A DNA stretch of 64,000 nucleotides from Rugalucina vietnamica. Taxonomy: Eukaryota > Mollusca > Bivalvia > Lucinida > Lucinidae. The translations under genes were made by a program, and so were the position numbers. The notes beneath the pieces were generated by a model that saw only the letters and a list, made by a program, of their open reading frames with translations, was not told where the DNA came from and made no database searches. Position 1 is the first letter of the stretch. Every line of letters begins with the position of its first letter. Positions 1 through 12,603 of the stretch are shown here, piece by piece. The stretch covers positions 58,120,761 through 58,184,760 of the forward strand of contig OZ024869.1 in the NCBI GenBank assembly GCA_964017185.1, read 5' to 3'.

Positions 1-2
1 AC

Positions 3-1379
3 TGTTATGTAGACCAACACAATGACACTATTCTGAGTCAGTTGCCAGGAGAAAAGTTTGTGATACAGTGCCATGACATTGTTGTCTCAGCAAACATTCC
101 TGCTAAAAGGCACCAGTCCCTGATTGATGGGCTTCCAAAAGACTATGGGAAAACAGGACAGTTAAAGAAGTCATTGACAGTAGTTGTTGGAATGATTGTT
201 GTTCATACAGCTAATGTAGATGTAGAAGACGGTTTAACTAATGGTGCTACGGGTGTGGTGAAACACGTTGACTTCAGGTGGATGGAAGGAACAAATCGAC
301 CTAGCATTATTTGGGTATTGTTTGATGACCCTCGGGTTGGTAAGGCAACACGTGAAAAAAACAGGAAATTCTACAACTCAAGCATTCATTCAGACTGGAC
401 ACCTGTATTTGAAACACAGCGAACATTTATAGTGAACTACAAAAAGTTTCAAAGAAGCCAATTTCCACTGACACCAGCTTCAGGTAAAACAGTCTACAAA
501 GCTGAAGGAGCTACAGTAGACAGGGTAGTTGTTGATTTATCCCAGAAAGACAGAAAGTATAAAATGCCACATATGCACTATGTTGCATTTAGTCGAGTGA
601 AAAAGCTTGAGGATTTATATATATTGAATATGAATGAAGCTGCTCTGGCTGTAGATAATGATGTGAATATAGAGATGGAAAGGCTACGCAGAAAAGCTGT
701 CTTAGAGCTGTGTTATGTTCCTCTGTATAAAATCGGATCAGACAAAACCAAAATCGCATTTAACAATGCTAGATCCTTGCATAAACATTTCAAGGATGTT
801 GAATTTGAACCAAATGTTTTGGCAGCAGATGTAATTGGATTTTCTGAAACAAGATTATGTAGTAGAGATGAAAATGTTCATTTTGCTCTCAGACTTATAG
901 GACTTGATGATACAGTAAAAGAGGCAAACAACAGGCCATATCATGGACTTGCATTATATGATAAAGAATACTTACATATTCAGAAAGTTGTGAAATTACA
1001 ATGTAAGTCATTTGAATTCATATTGGCTGACATATTCAATGCTCAAAGAAGTTGTGTTCAAGTTGTTGTATTGTACAAATACCCCAAAAGTTCACAGGCT
1101 GATTTTAGAAAGGATATTCACTGTCATCTTAGACCAGTTGTTGATCTGAATGTTAAATTAGTCATATTAGGTGACTTCAACATACAGGTAGATGGTGCCA
1201 ATACAAGGTTTGTGGATTTTGTGGAAACATTATTTGGGTGTATGCAGCAAATCAAACAATGTACAACTGACTCTGGATCAATGCTAGACTTGATTTTTTC
1301 AAATTCTGAAGGGTTTTGTGATGTTATTGAGGCTTATTGGTCTGATCATAAACTTATATATTGTGCCTTAGACAAATAG
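3..1379 (+). CDS. Helentron-type transposase, C-terminal part (PIF1-like helicase plus EEP endonuclease)
   Basis: The frame is open from the left edge of the window, so the true start lies outside. It reads in from before position 42 (VDQHNDTILSQLPGE) and stops at 1377-1379. The first ~220 residues are the end of a PIF1-like SF1 helicase: KAEGATVDRVVVDL resembles motif V and HYVAFSRVKKLEDLYIL motif VI. From about residue 245 an endonuclease/exonuclease/phosphatase domain follows, with NNARSL, a conserved Glu in GFSETRL, the GDFN block, DLIFSN and a terminal SDHKLI. A rolling-circle helicase fused to a C-terminal apurinic-type endonuclease is the mark of Helentrons (Helitron2), which move by a single-strand peel-and-replace route. 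No stop or frameshift is seen in the visible part, so the copy could be recent. The N-terminal Rep domain is not in view. It lies upstream of the zinc-finger exon at 3842 and may sit in an intron of that gene. Confidence 0.88.
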   Translation, partial: CYVDQHNDTILSQLPGEKFVIQCHDIVVSANIPAKRHQSLIDGLPKDYGKTGQLKKSLTVVVGMIVVHTANVDVEDGLTNGATGVVKHVDFRWMEGTNRPSIIWVLFDDPRVGKATREKNRKFYNSSIHSDWTPVFETQRTFIVNYKKFQRSQFPLTPASGKTVYKAEGATVDRVVVDLSQKDRKYKMPHMHYVAFSRVKKLEDLYILNMNEAALAVDNDVNIEMERLRRKAVLELCYVPLYKIGSDKTKIAFNNARSLHKHFKDVEFEPNVLAADVIGFSETRLCSRDENVHFALRLIGLDDTVKEANNRPYHGLALYDKEYLHIQKVVKLQCKSFEFILADIFNAQRSCVQVVVLYKYPKSSQADFRKDIHCHLRPVVDLNVKLVILGDFNIQVDGANTRFVDFVETLFGCMQQIKQCTTDSGSMLDLIFSNSEGFCDVIEAYWSDHKLIYCALDK

Positions 1380-2329
1380 ATATTCAAATGATGTGATGCA
1401 AATGATGAATAAAGTATAAAAGAAATCAGTGTGAAGACATGACCCATTCCTGAGAAAGATAATAATGTTATTTGTATATAGTTGACACCTTTGCAACCAA
1501 ACATAGCTGCAAAGCTGAATTTGAAATGAGCGTAATATTTTTGCTTACCAAGATTTGCTTCTACAAGTGTTGCTTGATTCAGATTAATATTTATATATAT
1601 TAAAATCTGTAAGTTAACGTCATGACAGAAGAATTGAGAATCCATTTCATTTGAATGCAAAAAGTGTAACCCCACTTAAGAAATTTAATCAGGTGGTTTA
1701 GTTAATCTTTGGGGTTGCCACCTTTTTTTTTTTAATTGTTAGGTCCTTTGGAAGCAGTAAAACATTGAAAGCGAGAAGATGGGCCATATTGTACAATTTC
1801 GGGTAATGAACCTTCGTCAGTGACCCTTTACAAAACTGGCAGCGAAAAAAAAACCCAAGTGGAAAAAAAAAAAAAAAACAAAACAAAATTTCAACCAAAC
1901 CTTAGGCTCTAATACATACTGTATTCTTGGACATACTGTTAGCCAAGTGAACAGCTGTTTCCAAAAAAAGGCCACAAAACACACATTAAGCTGTTAACAG
2001 GACAAATATCAACATTGAAATAAAAAAATGTTGAGAATCACAGAAGTAATGGCTCCATCTTGGAATGTCAGTAATGTAAAATTACTGTTGTGATTTTTTT
2101 CAAACGTGCCTAACCTTGCCATCACTATCAAAGGAGGCAACTGAAGCAGCAAGTTATGAATACACATAATTTGATCAAATACTGACTAAAAGTGGGCAGT
2201 AAATGTTTCAACAGAATTGATATGTTGTTTTCTGTTTTAAGTCACTCAACAGCTAAGGTCATATGGAGATGAAACCTCGGATTAAAGTCTATATGTCAAG
2301 CCCTGGGTTGTAACCAGGAGCCCTAGAAG
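1380..2329. other. Unassigned sequence after the Helentron ORF
   Basis: This holds no recognisable gene. It is A/T-rich, with a T run near 1720 and A runs near 1850-1880. It should contain the Helentron 3' end, but I could not identify a clear terminal hairpin. Small ORFs here have no family features. Confidence 0.4.
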
Positions 2330-2544
2330 GGAAATAGATTAACCCAACTTGTCACAGAGGCCACTGTTTCACCAGAATGTCCTCCCAGAAACTTTGCAGC
2401 CTTAGACCGGAAACTTGCCAGATGCAGACAACTAATGAAGTCCGTAAAGGTATGTGAGTATTTAAGGTCAAGGTCATTTCATGAAGAGTAAATGCTCCAA
2501 CGTCAGGCTTCAGGTGAGCGTTCTCAGGACCAATGGTCCTCTGG
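2330..2544 (+). mobile_element. Family A Helentron-like element, 3' fragment
   Basis: The stretch matches the last module of family A and ends with the A terminus: CTTCAGGTGAGC, the hairpin AGGACCAATGGTCCT, then CTGG followed by TT. There is no 5' hairpin, so this copy is 5'-truncated. The left limit is approximate. Confidence 0.75.
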
Positions 2545-3562
2545 TTAAAAACTATTGCAGCCTGAGGCCTTCTTCTCTGCCCATATATGGTTAAAACCAC
2601 TCAAAAATCTTCTTCTCCAGAACCGGTGGGCCGATTTCCACGAAACTTTGTATGTAGCATCGGGGACCTCAGCCCATCATAGTTTGATAAAATGATGACC
2701 CTTGGATGACCTTGACCTATTTTACGACAAGGTCAAATTTGGAAACATAGGCTTTTACATAGGTAAAAGTGAAAACTATGGATTTTTTGAAAACTATTGC
2801 AGCCTGAGGCCTGAAAAGTGGTAGATGCAAACAACTAATGGAGTAGATGAAGGTATGTGTTTAATATAGGTCAAGGTCATATCTTAACCTTGGCCAGTCT
2901 GTTGTCCATACACACTTTTCAAAGATCTTCTTCTCTGAAACTGCTTGGCAAATCAAAGTGAAATTTTATGTGGAGCATCCATGGGTAAGGGAGACGAAAG
3001 TTTGATCGCGAAATCCAGGTCACATGACCAAGATGGCCGCCACGCCCATATATGGTAAAAACCTTTCAAAAATCTTCTTCTCCAGAATCGGCAGGCCAAT
3101 TTTCACGAAACTTGGTATGTAGCATTTGGGACTCCAGCCCATCATAGTTTGTTGAAATGATGACCCTATGATGACCTTGACCTATTTTACGGCAAGGTCA
3201 ATTTTGGAAACATAGGTTTTCACATGGGGAAAGGCAAAAACAAACTGTTGCAGCCTGAGACCTGAAAGTTGCTAGATGCAGACAACTAATGGTGTCAATG
3301 AAGGTAAGTAATTAATGAAGGCCAAGGTCATGTCTTGACCTTGGCCCAAGGTCATTTAAATATCAAAATTAAAATTATGGTTTTCTCAGAAATCACTGGG
3401 TTTGGAAACTATTGCAGCCTGAGACCTGAAACTTTGCAGATGCAGACAACTTATGAAGTGAATAAAGATGTGTGAGTATTCAAGGTCAAGGTCATTTCAT
3501 TATGACTTAATACTCCAAGATCAGGCTTCAGGTGAGCATTCTCAGGACCAATGGTCCTCTGG
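2545..3562 (+). mobile_element. Family A Helentron-like element, 5'-truncated copy
   Basis: It begins right after another A terminus and carries two A internal modules (CAAGATGGCCGCC, AGAACCGG, GAAACTTGGTATG, TGACCTTGACCTATTTTACG). It ends in the standard A terminus (CAGGTGAGC, AGGACCAATGGTCCT, CTGG at 3562, then TT). No 5' hairpin is present. Two A termini 1 kb apart in the same orientation suggest nested or tandem insertion, or alternative use of 3' ends. Confidence 0.75.
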
Positions 3563-3841
3563 TTATTAATGGTGGACAGAATGTGCTGATCGCAGGCCAA
3601 TCTTATACTAACGAACCATGTTGCAAGTGGAAACTTAGCACATCACTTGGCACATCACAGTTTGCCTATATAAGAATAGCTGTGTCATACCAAAACAAAG
3701 ACACACACTTTTCTGAGCAGCACCTTTGTTTTTTTGTATTTATCCAGTAGAATCCCTTTAATTTCTAAATCACAAATTGAATCTCAGTTTATATCAGACC
3801 TTGTTGAAAACCGAAGACCAGTCTCACCTGATTATTTCTAG

Positions 3842-4044
3842 GAGTAGAGATTCCTGAGCCAATCTCAGAGAAACCCAAGATTGCTGAGGCTGATGTCCCA
3901 GATGATTATGACTTTGAGACAAATTGGATGAACCTGGATGAGGAGCTTATTAAACGACTCAAGAATAGAACAAAGGCTGCAGAAAGGGACTTAAACCCAG
4001 ATGAAATTGGGAAGAAACAGTTCAGTGATGATTTCACTTGTGCT
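3842..4044 (+). CDS. Host gene exon: acidic/charged segment leading into a C2H2 zinc finger
   Basis: The splice acceptor TTATTTCTAG ends at 3841 and the donor GCT|GTGAGT starts at 4045. Between them one frame is fully open (codons from 3844) and reads VEIPEPISEKPK..., DYDFETNWMNLDEELIKRLK and ...GKKQFSDDFTCA. Composition is charged and codon-like, in contrast to the flanking A/T repeats. The exon enters in phase 2 (two leading bases) and leaves in phase 0. Its last residues, FTCA, are the first half of a zinc finger whose other half is the exon at 20676. The start codon, upstream exons and gene identity are outside the window. U1/JAZ-type fingers usually bind RNA or double-stranded RNA, as in ZNF346, ZFR or U1-C relatives, so a nuclear RNA-binding role is plausible but only inferred. 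Confidence 0.8.
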
Positions 4045-4370
4045 GTGAGTATCAGTAATTTTCTGTCTCCTCTCAAGGAGTTAATTAATCTTAGTTAATT
4101 ACATGTAGTTTATTGCATGTATATTTTGCTGTTTGTACATCACAGAAATACCTTTATAAACAGTCAGTCTCTTAAATGGATTTGAAACAAGTGTCATTTG
4201 AATTTTTTTAAAATAAAAATTTGTGCTTCATAAAATGAATCAGACCAATTTTGGTAGATATATGCATGTATTAAAGATCATTAAAGATTAAACTATTTCA
4301 TGTATTATAGAGTTTCTAGCTCTAGCTTGCCAAACCCACTATAATCAATAGAATCAATAGTTATGTTTTA
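4045..4370. other. Intron start, no feature
   Basis: Ordinary A/T-rich intron sequence lies between the exon donor and the 5' hairpin of the first complete A element. I see nothing else in it. Confidence 0.6.
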
Positions 4371-5655
4371 TTAGCTCACCTGAGCCGAAGGCTCACAAGG
4401 TGAGCTTATAGGATGGCCATGATCCGGCGTCCGTCCGGCGTCCGTCGTCGTCCACAATTTCAAAGATCTTCTTCTCTGAAACCGCTTGGCCGATCTAGTT
4501 GAAATTTTATGTGGAGCCTCCTTGGGTAGTGGCATTGTAATTTTGTTCGCGATATCTTGGTCACATTACCAAGATGGCCGCCACACCCATATATGGTAAA
4601 AACACTTCAAAAATCTTCTTTTCCAGAACCGGTGGGCTGATTTCCACAAAACTTGGTATGTAGCATCGGGGACTTCAGCCCATCGTAGTTTGATAAAATG
4701 ATGACCCTTGGATGACCTTGACCTATTTTACGGCAAGGTCAAATTTGGAAACATAGGCTTTTTCATGGGAAAAAAGTGAAAACTATGGATTTTTTGAAAA
4801 CTGTTGCAGCCTGAGGCCTGAAAAGTGGTAGATACAAACAACTAATGGAGCAGATGAAGGTATGTGATTAATATAGGTCAAGGTGATCTTTTGACCTTGG
4901 CCAGTCAGTCGTCCATACACACTTTTCAAAGATCTTCTTTTCTGAAACTGCTTGGCCAATCAAAGTGAAATTTTATGTGGAGCATCCATGGGTAAGGGAG
5001 ATGAAAGTTTGATCGCGAAATCCAGGTCACATGACCAAGATGTCCGCCACGCCCATATATGGTAAAAACCACTCAAAAATCTTCTTCTCCAGAACCGGCT
5101 GGCTGATTTTCGCGAAACTTGGTATGTAGCATTTGGGACTCCAGCCCATCATAGTTTGATCAAATGATGACCTTGACCTATTTTACGGCAATGTCAAGTG
5201 GTAGATGCAAACAACTAATGGAGTAGATGAAGGTATGTGATTAATTTAGGTCAAGGTCATCTCTTGACCTTGGCCAGTCTGTCATCCATACACACTTTTC
5301 AAAGATCTTCTTCTCTGAAACTGCTTGGCCAATCAAAGTGAAATTTCATGTGGAGCATCCATGGGTAGGGAAGACAAAAGTCTGATCGCAAAATTCAGGT
5401 CACATGACCAAGATGGCCGCCAGGCCCATACATGGTAAAAACCACTGAAAAATCTTCTTCTCCAGAACCGGCAGGCCGATTTTCATGAAACTTGGTATGT
5501 AGCATTTGGGACTCCAGCCCATCGTAGTTTGATCAAATGATGACCATAGGATGACCTTGACCTATTTTACGGCCGCCATGCCCAACTATGGTAAAAACCA
5601 CTCAAAAATCTTCTCCAGAACCGGCTGGCCGATTTACGCGAAACTTGGTATGTAG

Positions 5656-7383
5656 CAATTTTCTAGGCTTATTACACTGAATAAAAATTAATTCAGAAGG
5701 AAGAATTATCATTTAAAGAGCATAAAATTTGAATCCATATCTCTTTTCCTCCTCATTCAGTTCCTATCTTCACTTTCTCAGGCGGGGGTGAAGCTGTCCA
5801 GGGCGGTTTATCTCGCGCCCCACCTAGGTATTGGAGGATAAAATTTTCTAGGCTTATTACAACTATTTCAAATTAATACCTTAAGAAGTTTTAACTGCAA
5901 TCTATTTTATTATCAAGACCTTTTCCTCGTATTTCCATTCTATACCCTCAGTTATAAAGGTGGGGATGAAGCTGTCCAGGGCGGTTTATCTTGCCCCCCG
6001 CCATATCTCATTTCCTCCTTGCCCCCCGCCTATGTATTGGAGGATCAATTTTTCGAAGCTTGTTACACTGTTTCAAAATTAATACCATAAGAATGTCTAC
6101 CTTTTGGAATTGCAATTTATTTGATTAAAAAGCCCTTTTCATCGTCATTCAGTTTTTTACCCTCAATTACATAGGCGGGGGTGAAGCTGTCCAGCGTGGT
6201 TTATCTCGCCCCCCGCCTATGTATTGGATGATAAAATTTTCTAGGCTTATTACACTGATTAAAAATTAATTCCGTAGGAAGAATTATCAGTTAGAAGTGC
6301 ATTTAGTTTGAATACATATCTCATTTCCTCCTCATTCAGTTCCTATCTTCACTTTCACTGGCGGGGGTGAAGCTGTCCAGGGCGGTTTATCTCACCCCCC
6401 GCCTATGTATTGGATGATAAAATTTTCTAGGCTTATTACACTGATTAAAAATTAATTCCGTAGGAAGAATTATCAGTTAGAAGTGCATTTAGTTTGAATA
6501 CATATCTCATTTCCTCCTCATTCAGTTCCTATCTTCACTTTCACAGGCGGGGGTGAAGCTGTCCAGGGCGGTTTATCTCGCCCCCAGCCTATGTATTGGA
6601 TGATAAAATTTTCTAGGCTTATTACACTGATTAAAAATTAATTCAGAAGGAAGAATTAAGGAAGAATTATCAGTTCAGTTAAAGTGCATTAAGTTTGAAT
6701 ACATATCTCTTTTCCTCCTCATTCAGTTCCTATCTTCACTTTCACAGGCGGGGGTGAAGCTGTCCAGGGCGGTTTATCTTGCCCCCCGCCTAGGTATTGG
6801 AGGATCGATTTTTCGAAATTTGTTACACTGTTTCAAAATTAATACCATAAGGTCTACCTTTTAGAAATGCAATTTATTTGATTAAAAAGCCCTTTCTCTG
6901 GTCATTCAGTTTTTTACCCTCAGTTGAAGCTGTCCAGGGCGGTTTATCACCCCCCGCCTATGTATTGGATGATAAATTTTTCTAGGCTTATTACACTGAT
7001 TAAAAATTAATTCTGTAGGAAGAATTATCAGTTAGAAGTGCATTTAGTTTGAATACATATCTCATTTCCTCCTCATTCAGTTCCTATCTTCACTTTTTCA
7101 GGCGGGGGTGAAGCTGTCCAGGGTGGTTTATCTCGCCCCCCGCCTATGTATTGGATGATATAATTTTCTAGGCTTATTACACTGATTAAAAATTAATTCA
7201 GAAGGAAGAATTATCAGTTAAAGTGCATTAAGTTTTAATACATATCTCTTTTCCTCCTCATTCAGTTCCTATCTTCACTTTCTCAGGCGGGGGTGAAGCT
7301 GTCCAGGGCGGTATTTCTCGCCCCCCGCCTATGTATTGGATGATAAAATTTTCTAGGCTTATTACACTGATTAAAAATTAATT
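5656..7383 (+). repeat. Satellite array 1, ~180-bp unit, nine cores
   Basis: Tandem units of about 175-200 bp carry a GC-rich core of ~40 bp (GGCGGGGGTGAAGCTGTCCA, then GGGCGGTTTATCTCGCCCCC) at about 5788, 5963, 6175, 6360, 6545, 6747, 6922, 7101 and 7287. The A/T-rich spacer is also conserved (TTTTCTAGGCTTATTACACT, then ATTTCCTCCTCATTCAGTTC). The core begins with GGCGGGGG and ends with CCCCCCGCC, so it is a partial inverted repeat. The array is embedded in a family A element. Confidence 0.85.
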
Positions 7384-7497
7384 GTACAAATGATGGTGAA
7401 GAAAAAAAAATCAACATCAAAAACCTGGGTGGGGGGCGAGATAAACTGCCCTGGACAGGTTACCCCCCACCCATGTACCAGCAATTAGTTTCACTTT

Positions 7498-8511
7498 TTA
7501 TCGCACCTGCTTATAGCAGAGTGCGATATAGGAGTCCAAATTTCCGTCCGTCCGTCCATCCGTCCGTCCGCCCGTCCGTTCGTCCGTCCGTCAACATTTT
7601 TGTCGAAGTTTGGTTTTCTCTACATAAGTGATAGCTAGGATTGTGAAACCTTGCATAGTAATTGTCCTTGACATACCCTTCAAGCACGCACCTTGACCCG
7701 CTGACCTTGACCTATATTTCACGGTACATTGACTTTGTTAATTTTTACGTCGAAGTTCTGTTTTCTCTGCATCAGTGATAGCTGTGAGTGTGAAACCTTA
7801 CATATTAATTGTCCTTGACATACCCTTCAAGCACGCACCTTGACCCGCTGACCTTGACCTATATTTCACGGTCCATTGACTTTGTTAATTTTTACGTCGA
7901 AGTTTGGTTTTCTCTGCATCAGTGATAGCTAGGATTGTGAAACCTTGCATAGTAATTGTCCTTGACATACCCTTCAAGCACGCACCTTGACCCGGTGCCC
8001 TTGACCTATATTTCACGGTCCATTGACTTTGTTAATTTTTACGTCGAAGTTCCGTTTTCTCTGCATCAGTGATAGCTAGGATTGTGAAACCTTGCATAGT
8101 AATTGTCCTTGACATACCCTTTAAGCATGCACCTTGACCCGCTGACCTTGACCTATATTTCACGGTCCATTGACTTTGTTATTTTTTATGTTGAAGTTTG
8201 GTTTTCTCTGCATCAGTGTTAGCTGTGAGTGTGAAACCTTGCATAGTAATTGTCCTTGACATACCCTTCAAACACGCACCTTGACCCGCTCACCTTGACC
8301 TTTATTTCTCGGTCCATTGACTTTGTGAATTTTTACGTCAAAGTTTTTTTTTTCTGCATCAGTGATAGCTGCAAGTGTGAAACCTTGCATAGTAAAAGTC
8401 CTTCACATACCCTTTCAGAACACACCTGAACCTGGTGCCCTTGACCTATATTTCACGTTTTTAGTTATTTTGCCCGATGCAGGTGCGATATCCACCTCCG
8501 CGGAGTTCTTG
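7498..8511 (+). mobile_element. Family D Helentron-like non-autonomous element
   Basis: The 5' end is TTATCGCACCTGC with a hairpin (TATCGCA ... TGCGATA, loop with GCTTATAGC), followed by a CCGTCCGTCCGT microsatellite. The body is about six tandem ~167-bp modules (GAAACCTTGCATAGTAATTG ... CTGACCTTGACCTATATTTC). Near the 3' end GCAGGTGCGATA is an exact 12-bp inverted copy of the 5' end. It is followed by the palindrome CTCCGCGGAG and the terminus TTCTTG, then TTT. It is inserted in satellite array 2, whose unit resumes on the right with AACATTGAAAACAAG. No transposase is encoded. Confidence 0.82.
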
Positions 8512-10217
8512 TTTAACATTGAAAACAAGTTTATACTAGGACTTGTCTTGTGATTTTAAAAAGGTACAAGTAGGCAAAGATCAGGAAAAGGTGCAATCAG
8601 AAAAAGATTCCCACCCCAAAAACTGCTGTTTTAAATCCACTTTTATTTTATATCAAGGTGGTTCAAATGATGGTGAAGAAAAATAAAATCAACATAAAAA
8701 ACCTGGGTGGGGGGCGAGATAAACCGCCCTGGACAGGTTGCCCCCCACCCATGTACCAATTATTTTCTTTTTTCTGTCATTGAAAACAAGTTTATTGGAC
8801 TTGTCTGGTGATTTGAAATCTACTTTTATTTTATATTTAGGTTGTACAGTTGATGGTGAAGAAAAAAAAATCAACATCAAAAACCTGGGTGAGGGGCGAG
8901 ATAAACCGTCCTGGACAGGTTACCCCCCACCCATGTACCAATTAGTTTCTTCTTTTCCGACATTGAAAAAAAGTTTATAGGGCTTGTCTTGTGATTTTAA
9001 AGCCACTATGATTTTATATTAAGGTTGTTCAAGTGATGGTGAAGAAAAAAATATCAACATCAAAAACCTGGGTGGGGGTCAGTTCAAACCCCCCTGGACA
9101 GGTTACCCCCCACCCTTGTACCAATTACTCTTTTCTGACATTGAAAAAAAGTTTATAGGACTTGTCTTGTGATTTTAAATCTACTTTTATTTTATATCAA
9201 GGTGGTTCAAATGATGGTGAAGAAAAAAAATCAACATCAAAAAACCTGGGGGGGGGGGGGGAGAGATAAACCACCCTGGACAGGTTGACCCCCACCCAGG
9301 TACCAATTTTTTTTTCTATTCTTCTGACATTGAAAACACGTTTATAGGACTTGTCTTGTGATTTTAAATCTACTATTATTTTATATTTAGGTTGTACAAA
9401 TGATGGTGAAGAAAAAGATCAACATCAAAAACCTGGGTGGGGGGGCGAGATAAACCGCCCTGGACAGGTTACCCCCCACCCTTGTAAAAATTAGTTTCTT
9501 CTTTTCTGACACTGACAAGTTTAAAGGGCTTATCTTGTGATTATAATCCAATATTATTTTATATTAAGGTTGTTCAATTGATGGTGAAGAAAACAAAATC
9601 AACATAAAAAACCTGGGTGGGGGGCGAGATAAACCGCCCTGGACAGGTTGCCCCCCACCCATGTACCAATTATTTTCTTTTCTCTGTCATTGAAAACAAG
9701 TTTATAGGACTTGTCTTGTGATTTTAAATCCACTTTTATTTTATATTTAGGTTGTACAAATGATGGTGATGAAAAAAATCAACATCAAAATCCTGGGTGG
9801 GGGGCGAGATAAACCGCCCTGGACAGCTTACCCCCCCCCACCCATGTACCAATTAGTTTCTTCTTTTCTGACATTGAAAAAAAGTTTGTAGGGCTTGTCT
9901 TGTGAGTATAAAGCCAATACTTTTTTATATTAAGTTGTTCAAGTGATGGTGCAGAAAAAAATATCAACATCAAAAACCTGGGTAGGGGTCAGTTCAAACC
10001 GCCCTGGACAGGTTACCCCCCACCCTTGTACCAATTAGTTTCTTCTTTTCTGACACTGGAAACAAGTTTATAGGGCTTATCTTGTGATTTAAATCCAATA
10101 TTATTTTATATTAAGGTTGTTCAAGTGATAGTGAAGAAAAAAAAACAACATCAAAAACATGGTGGGGGCCAAGATAAACTGACCTGGACAGGTTACCCCC
10201 CACCCTAATACCAATTA

Positions 10218-10984
10218 CAGCGATGTAGATAATTATTTTTTACAATGCGTACTGTACGCATCAAATTAAATGTACAGTGCGTACCGACAATACAACTGTG
10301 TACACGTTTTCTGAGGATTCTTATTCTAACTCAAACTTATAGATATGTGTACACGTATGGTAAGGTCATGTATTCAAGTATGAAGTTCAAGTAAACTGGT
10401 TGAAAATCCTGTAATTATAGGTTATTCTATCATTTAGGCATGTTAAACCATACATTTGTCCCCTGCATATAGATAATAAGAGAGAAAAATGACGAAAACA
10501 TGATAAACTGGGATGACTGAAGAACATGAAATACATCAAGTTAAATTGAAAACAATGACCATAAATCGATGCAAAATGTCTATTCAATGACACACTAACA
10601 TTAAACTTCATGAATAAACCTTTGGTAAACAATGTGTCTGACCGAGGCAATTAACGGAGGGCACGTATATGGTATAACTACTGAAGATACATATCATGTT
10701 CGTATGATTGCATAATGTGTAATATGGAACGATCAAAAACTGGATAAATATTGTAACTACTTTTCAATTATTGGCAGAGCAGCCAGACAAAATAAGTTGA
10801 AAATTGATTGTCATTTTGTAACAAATTTAAAGATATTTTTATCTGAGTACGCATAAAACCGAAACCTGTTTGCGTACCGCTGATTTTTACTGCGTACATG
10901 GTACGCACAGGTCTTAATTTCTTATGCGTACAGAGCGAAAAATCGTGCGTACATACGCAGTACGCATCGTTATCTACATCGCTG
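10218..10984. mobile_element. hAT-like non-autonomous TIR element, copy 1
   Basis: The ends are CAGCGATGTAGATAA and its inverse TTATCTACATCGCTG, flanked by AATTA on both sides (10213-10217 and 10985-10989). The element interrupts a satellite unit at ...ACCAATTA. Subterminal DNA is packed with TGCGTAC/GTACGCA motifs at both ends, as expected for transposase binding sites. CAG...CTG ends suit the hAT group, but the 5-bp duplication is shorter than the usual 8. A related copy lies at 42093-43379. There is no transposase ORF. Confidence 0.75.
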
Positions 10985-12603
10985 AATTACATGTAGTTTC
11001 TTCTTTTCGGACATTCAAAACTAGTTTATAGGACAAACTTGTCTTTTGATTGAAATCCAATATTATTTCATATTAAGGTTGTACAAATGATGATGAAGAC
11101 AAAGAATATCATCATCAAAGTGTGGGTCGGGGGTTAGATAAACCGCCCTGCACAGGTTACCCCCCCCCCCCCCCCCCCCCAATCCTTGTACCAATTATTT
11201 TCTACTTTTCCGACACTGAAAACAAGTTTATAGGATCTGTTTATACCCCCCGCAAAACAAAGTTTTAGGGGGGTATACTGTTTTCAGCCTGTCCGTGATT
11301 CCGTAATTCCGTCATTCCGTCAACATTTTGACATCTTTGCTGAATAACTTAAGTAGTTTTTGCCCGATGTTCTTCAATTTTTCAACACACCTGCACCATT
11401 AGACAACACATGTGTGATATGAATTTAGGGGCCAAAGGGTCAGTTTTGCAAGAGTTATGGGACTTTTTAAACATATACATAGAATGTTTGCCATAGTGCT
11501 AATAGTGCATACTTTGTGAAATCAACTCCTCCTACAGCTTTCAATATTCTCTTTTGATACTTTGCAGATATGTGCCAGATATATTGAAGATATGCATGAA
11601 GAAGTATTATGCTGAAAAAATGAATTTTGACAAATTTACAGCATTTTGAACTTAGCCAATTTTCGATAATTGCCATATTCAATAATGGTTGGTAGTGCAT
11701 AGTTTGTGAAATCAACTCCTCCTAGGGCTTTCAGTATTTCTTTTCAATACTTTGCAGACATGTTCCACACATATTGAAGATGTGCATGAAGAATTACAAT
11801 GCTGAAAAAAATAATTTTTGACAAATTTACATTATTTTTCAACATAGTCATTTCTTGACCATTGCTTATATACAATAATGGTTGGGAGTTCATAGTTTGT
11901 GAAATCTACTCCTCCTAGGGCTTTCAGTATTTCTTTTTAATACTTTGCAGACATGTTCCACACATATTGAAGATGTGCATGAAGAATTATAATGCTGAAA
12001 AAATAATTTTTGACAAATTTACAGCATTTTTTAACATAGCCATTTTTTGACCATTGCTTATACAACAATGGTTGGTAGTGCATATTTTGTGAAATAAACT
12101 CCTCCTAGGGCTTTCAGTATTTCTTTTCAATACTTTGCAGACATGTTCCACACATATTGAAGATGTGCATGAAGAATTATTTATAATGCTGAAAAAAAAA
12201 TAATTTTTGACAAATTTACAGCATTTTTCAACATAGCCATTTTTTGACCATTGCTACAGTAATGGTTGGTAGTGCATACTTTGTGAAATCAACTCCTCCT
12301 AGGGCTTTCAGTATTTCTTTTCAATACTTTGCAGACTTGTCCCTCACATATTGAAGATGTGCATGAAGAATTATAATACTGAAAAATTAATTTTTGACAA
12401 ATTTACAGCATTTTTAACATAGCCATTTTTTGACCATTGCTTATATACAGTAATGGTTGGTAGTGCATACTTTGTGAAATCAACTCCTCCAAAGGCTTTC
12501 AGTATTTCTTTTCAATACTTTGCAGACATGTTCCTCACATATTGAAGATGTGCATGAAGAATAATAATACTAAAAAAATAATTTTTGACAAATTTACAGC
12601 ATT

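Larger units (their letters stand above)
7384..11240 (+). repeat. Satellite array 2, ~180-bp unit, core in the opposite orientation
   Basis: At ~7383 the array switches to a different unit. Its core, GGGCGAGATAAACCGCCCTG then GACAGGTTACCCCCCACC, is the reverse complement of the array 1 core. The spacer differs from array 1 (ACATTGAAAACAAGTTTATA, GGACTTGTCTTGTGATTTTA). Cores lie near 7435, 8717, 8898, 9078, 9265, 9446, 9627, 9807, 9990, 10171 and 11135. The array is interrupted by element D (7498-8511) and a hAT-like element (10218-10984), and then by E at 11241. Long G or C runs occur near 9248 and 11161. Occasional ORFs through the spacer look incidental. Confidence 0.85.

Noticed and set aside
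5656-11240. CRISPR-like regular repeats with spacers
   Set aside because: The genome is eukaryotic, the ~180-bp period and conserved spacers are those of satellite DNA, and there is no cas gene.
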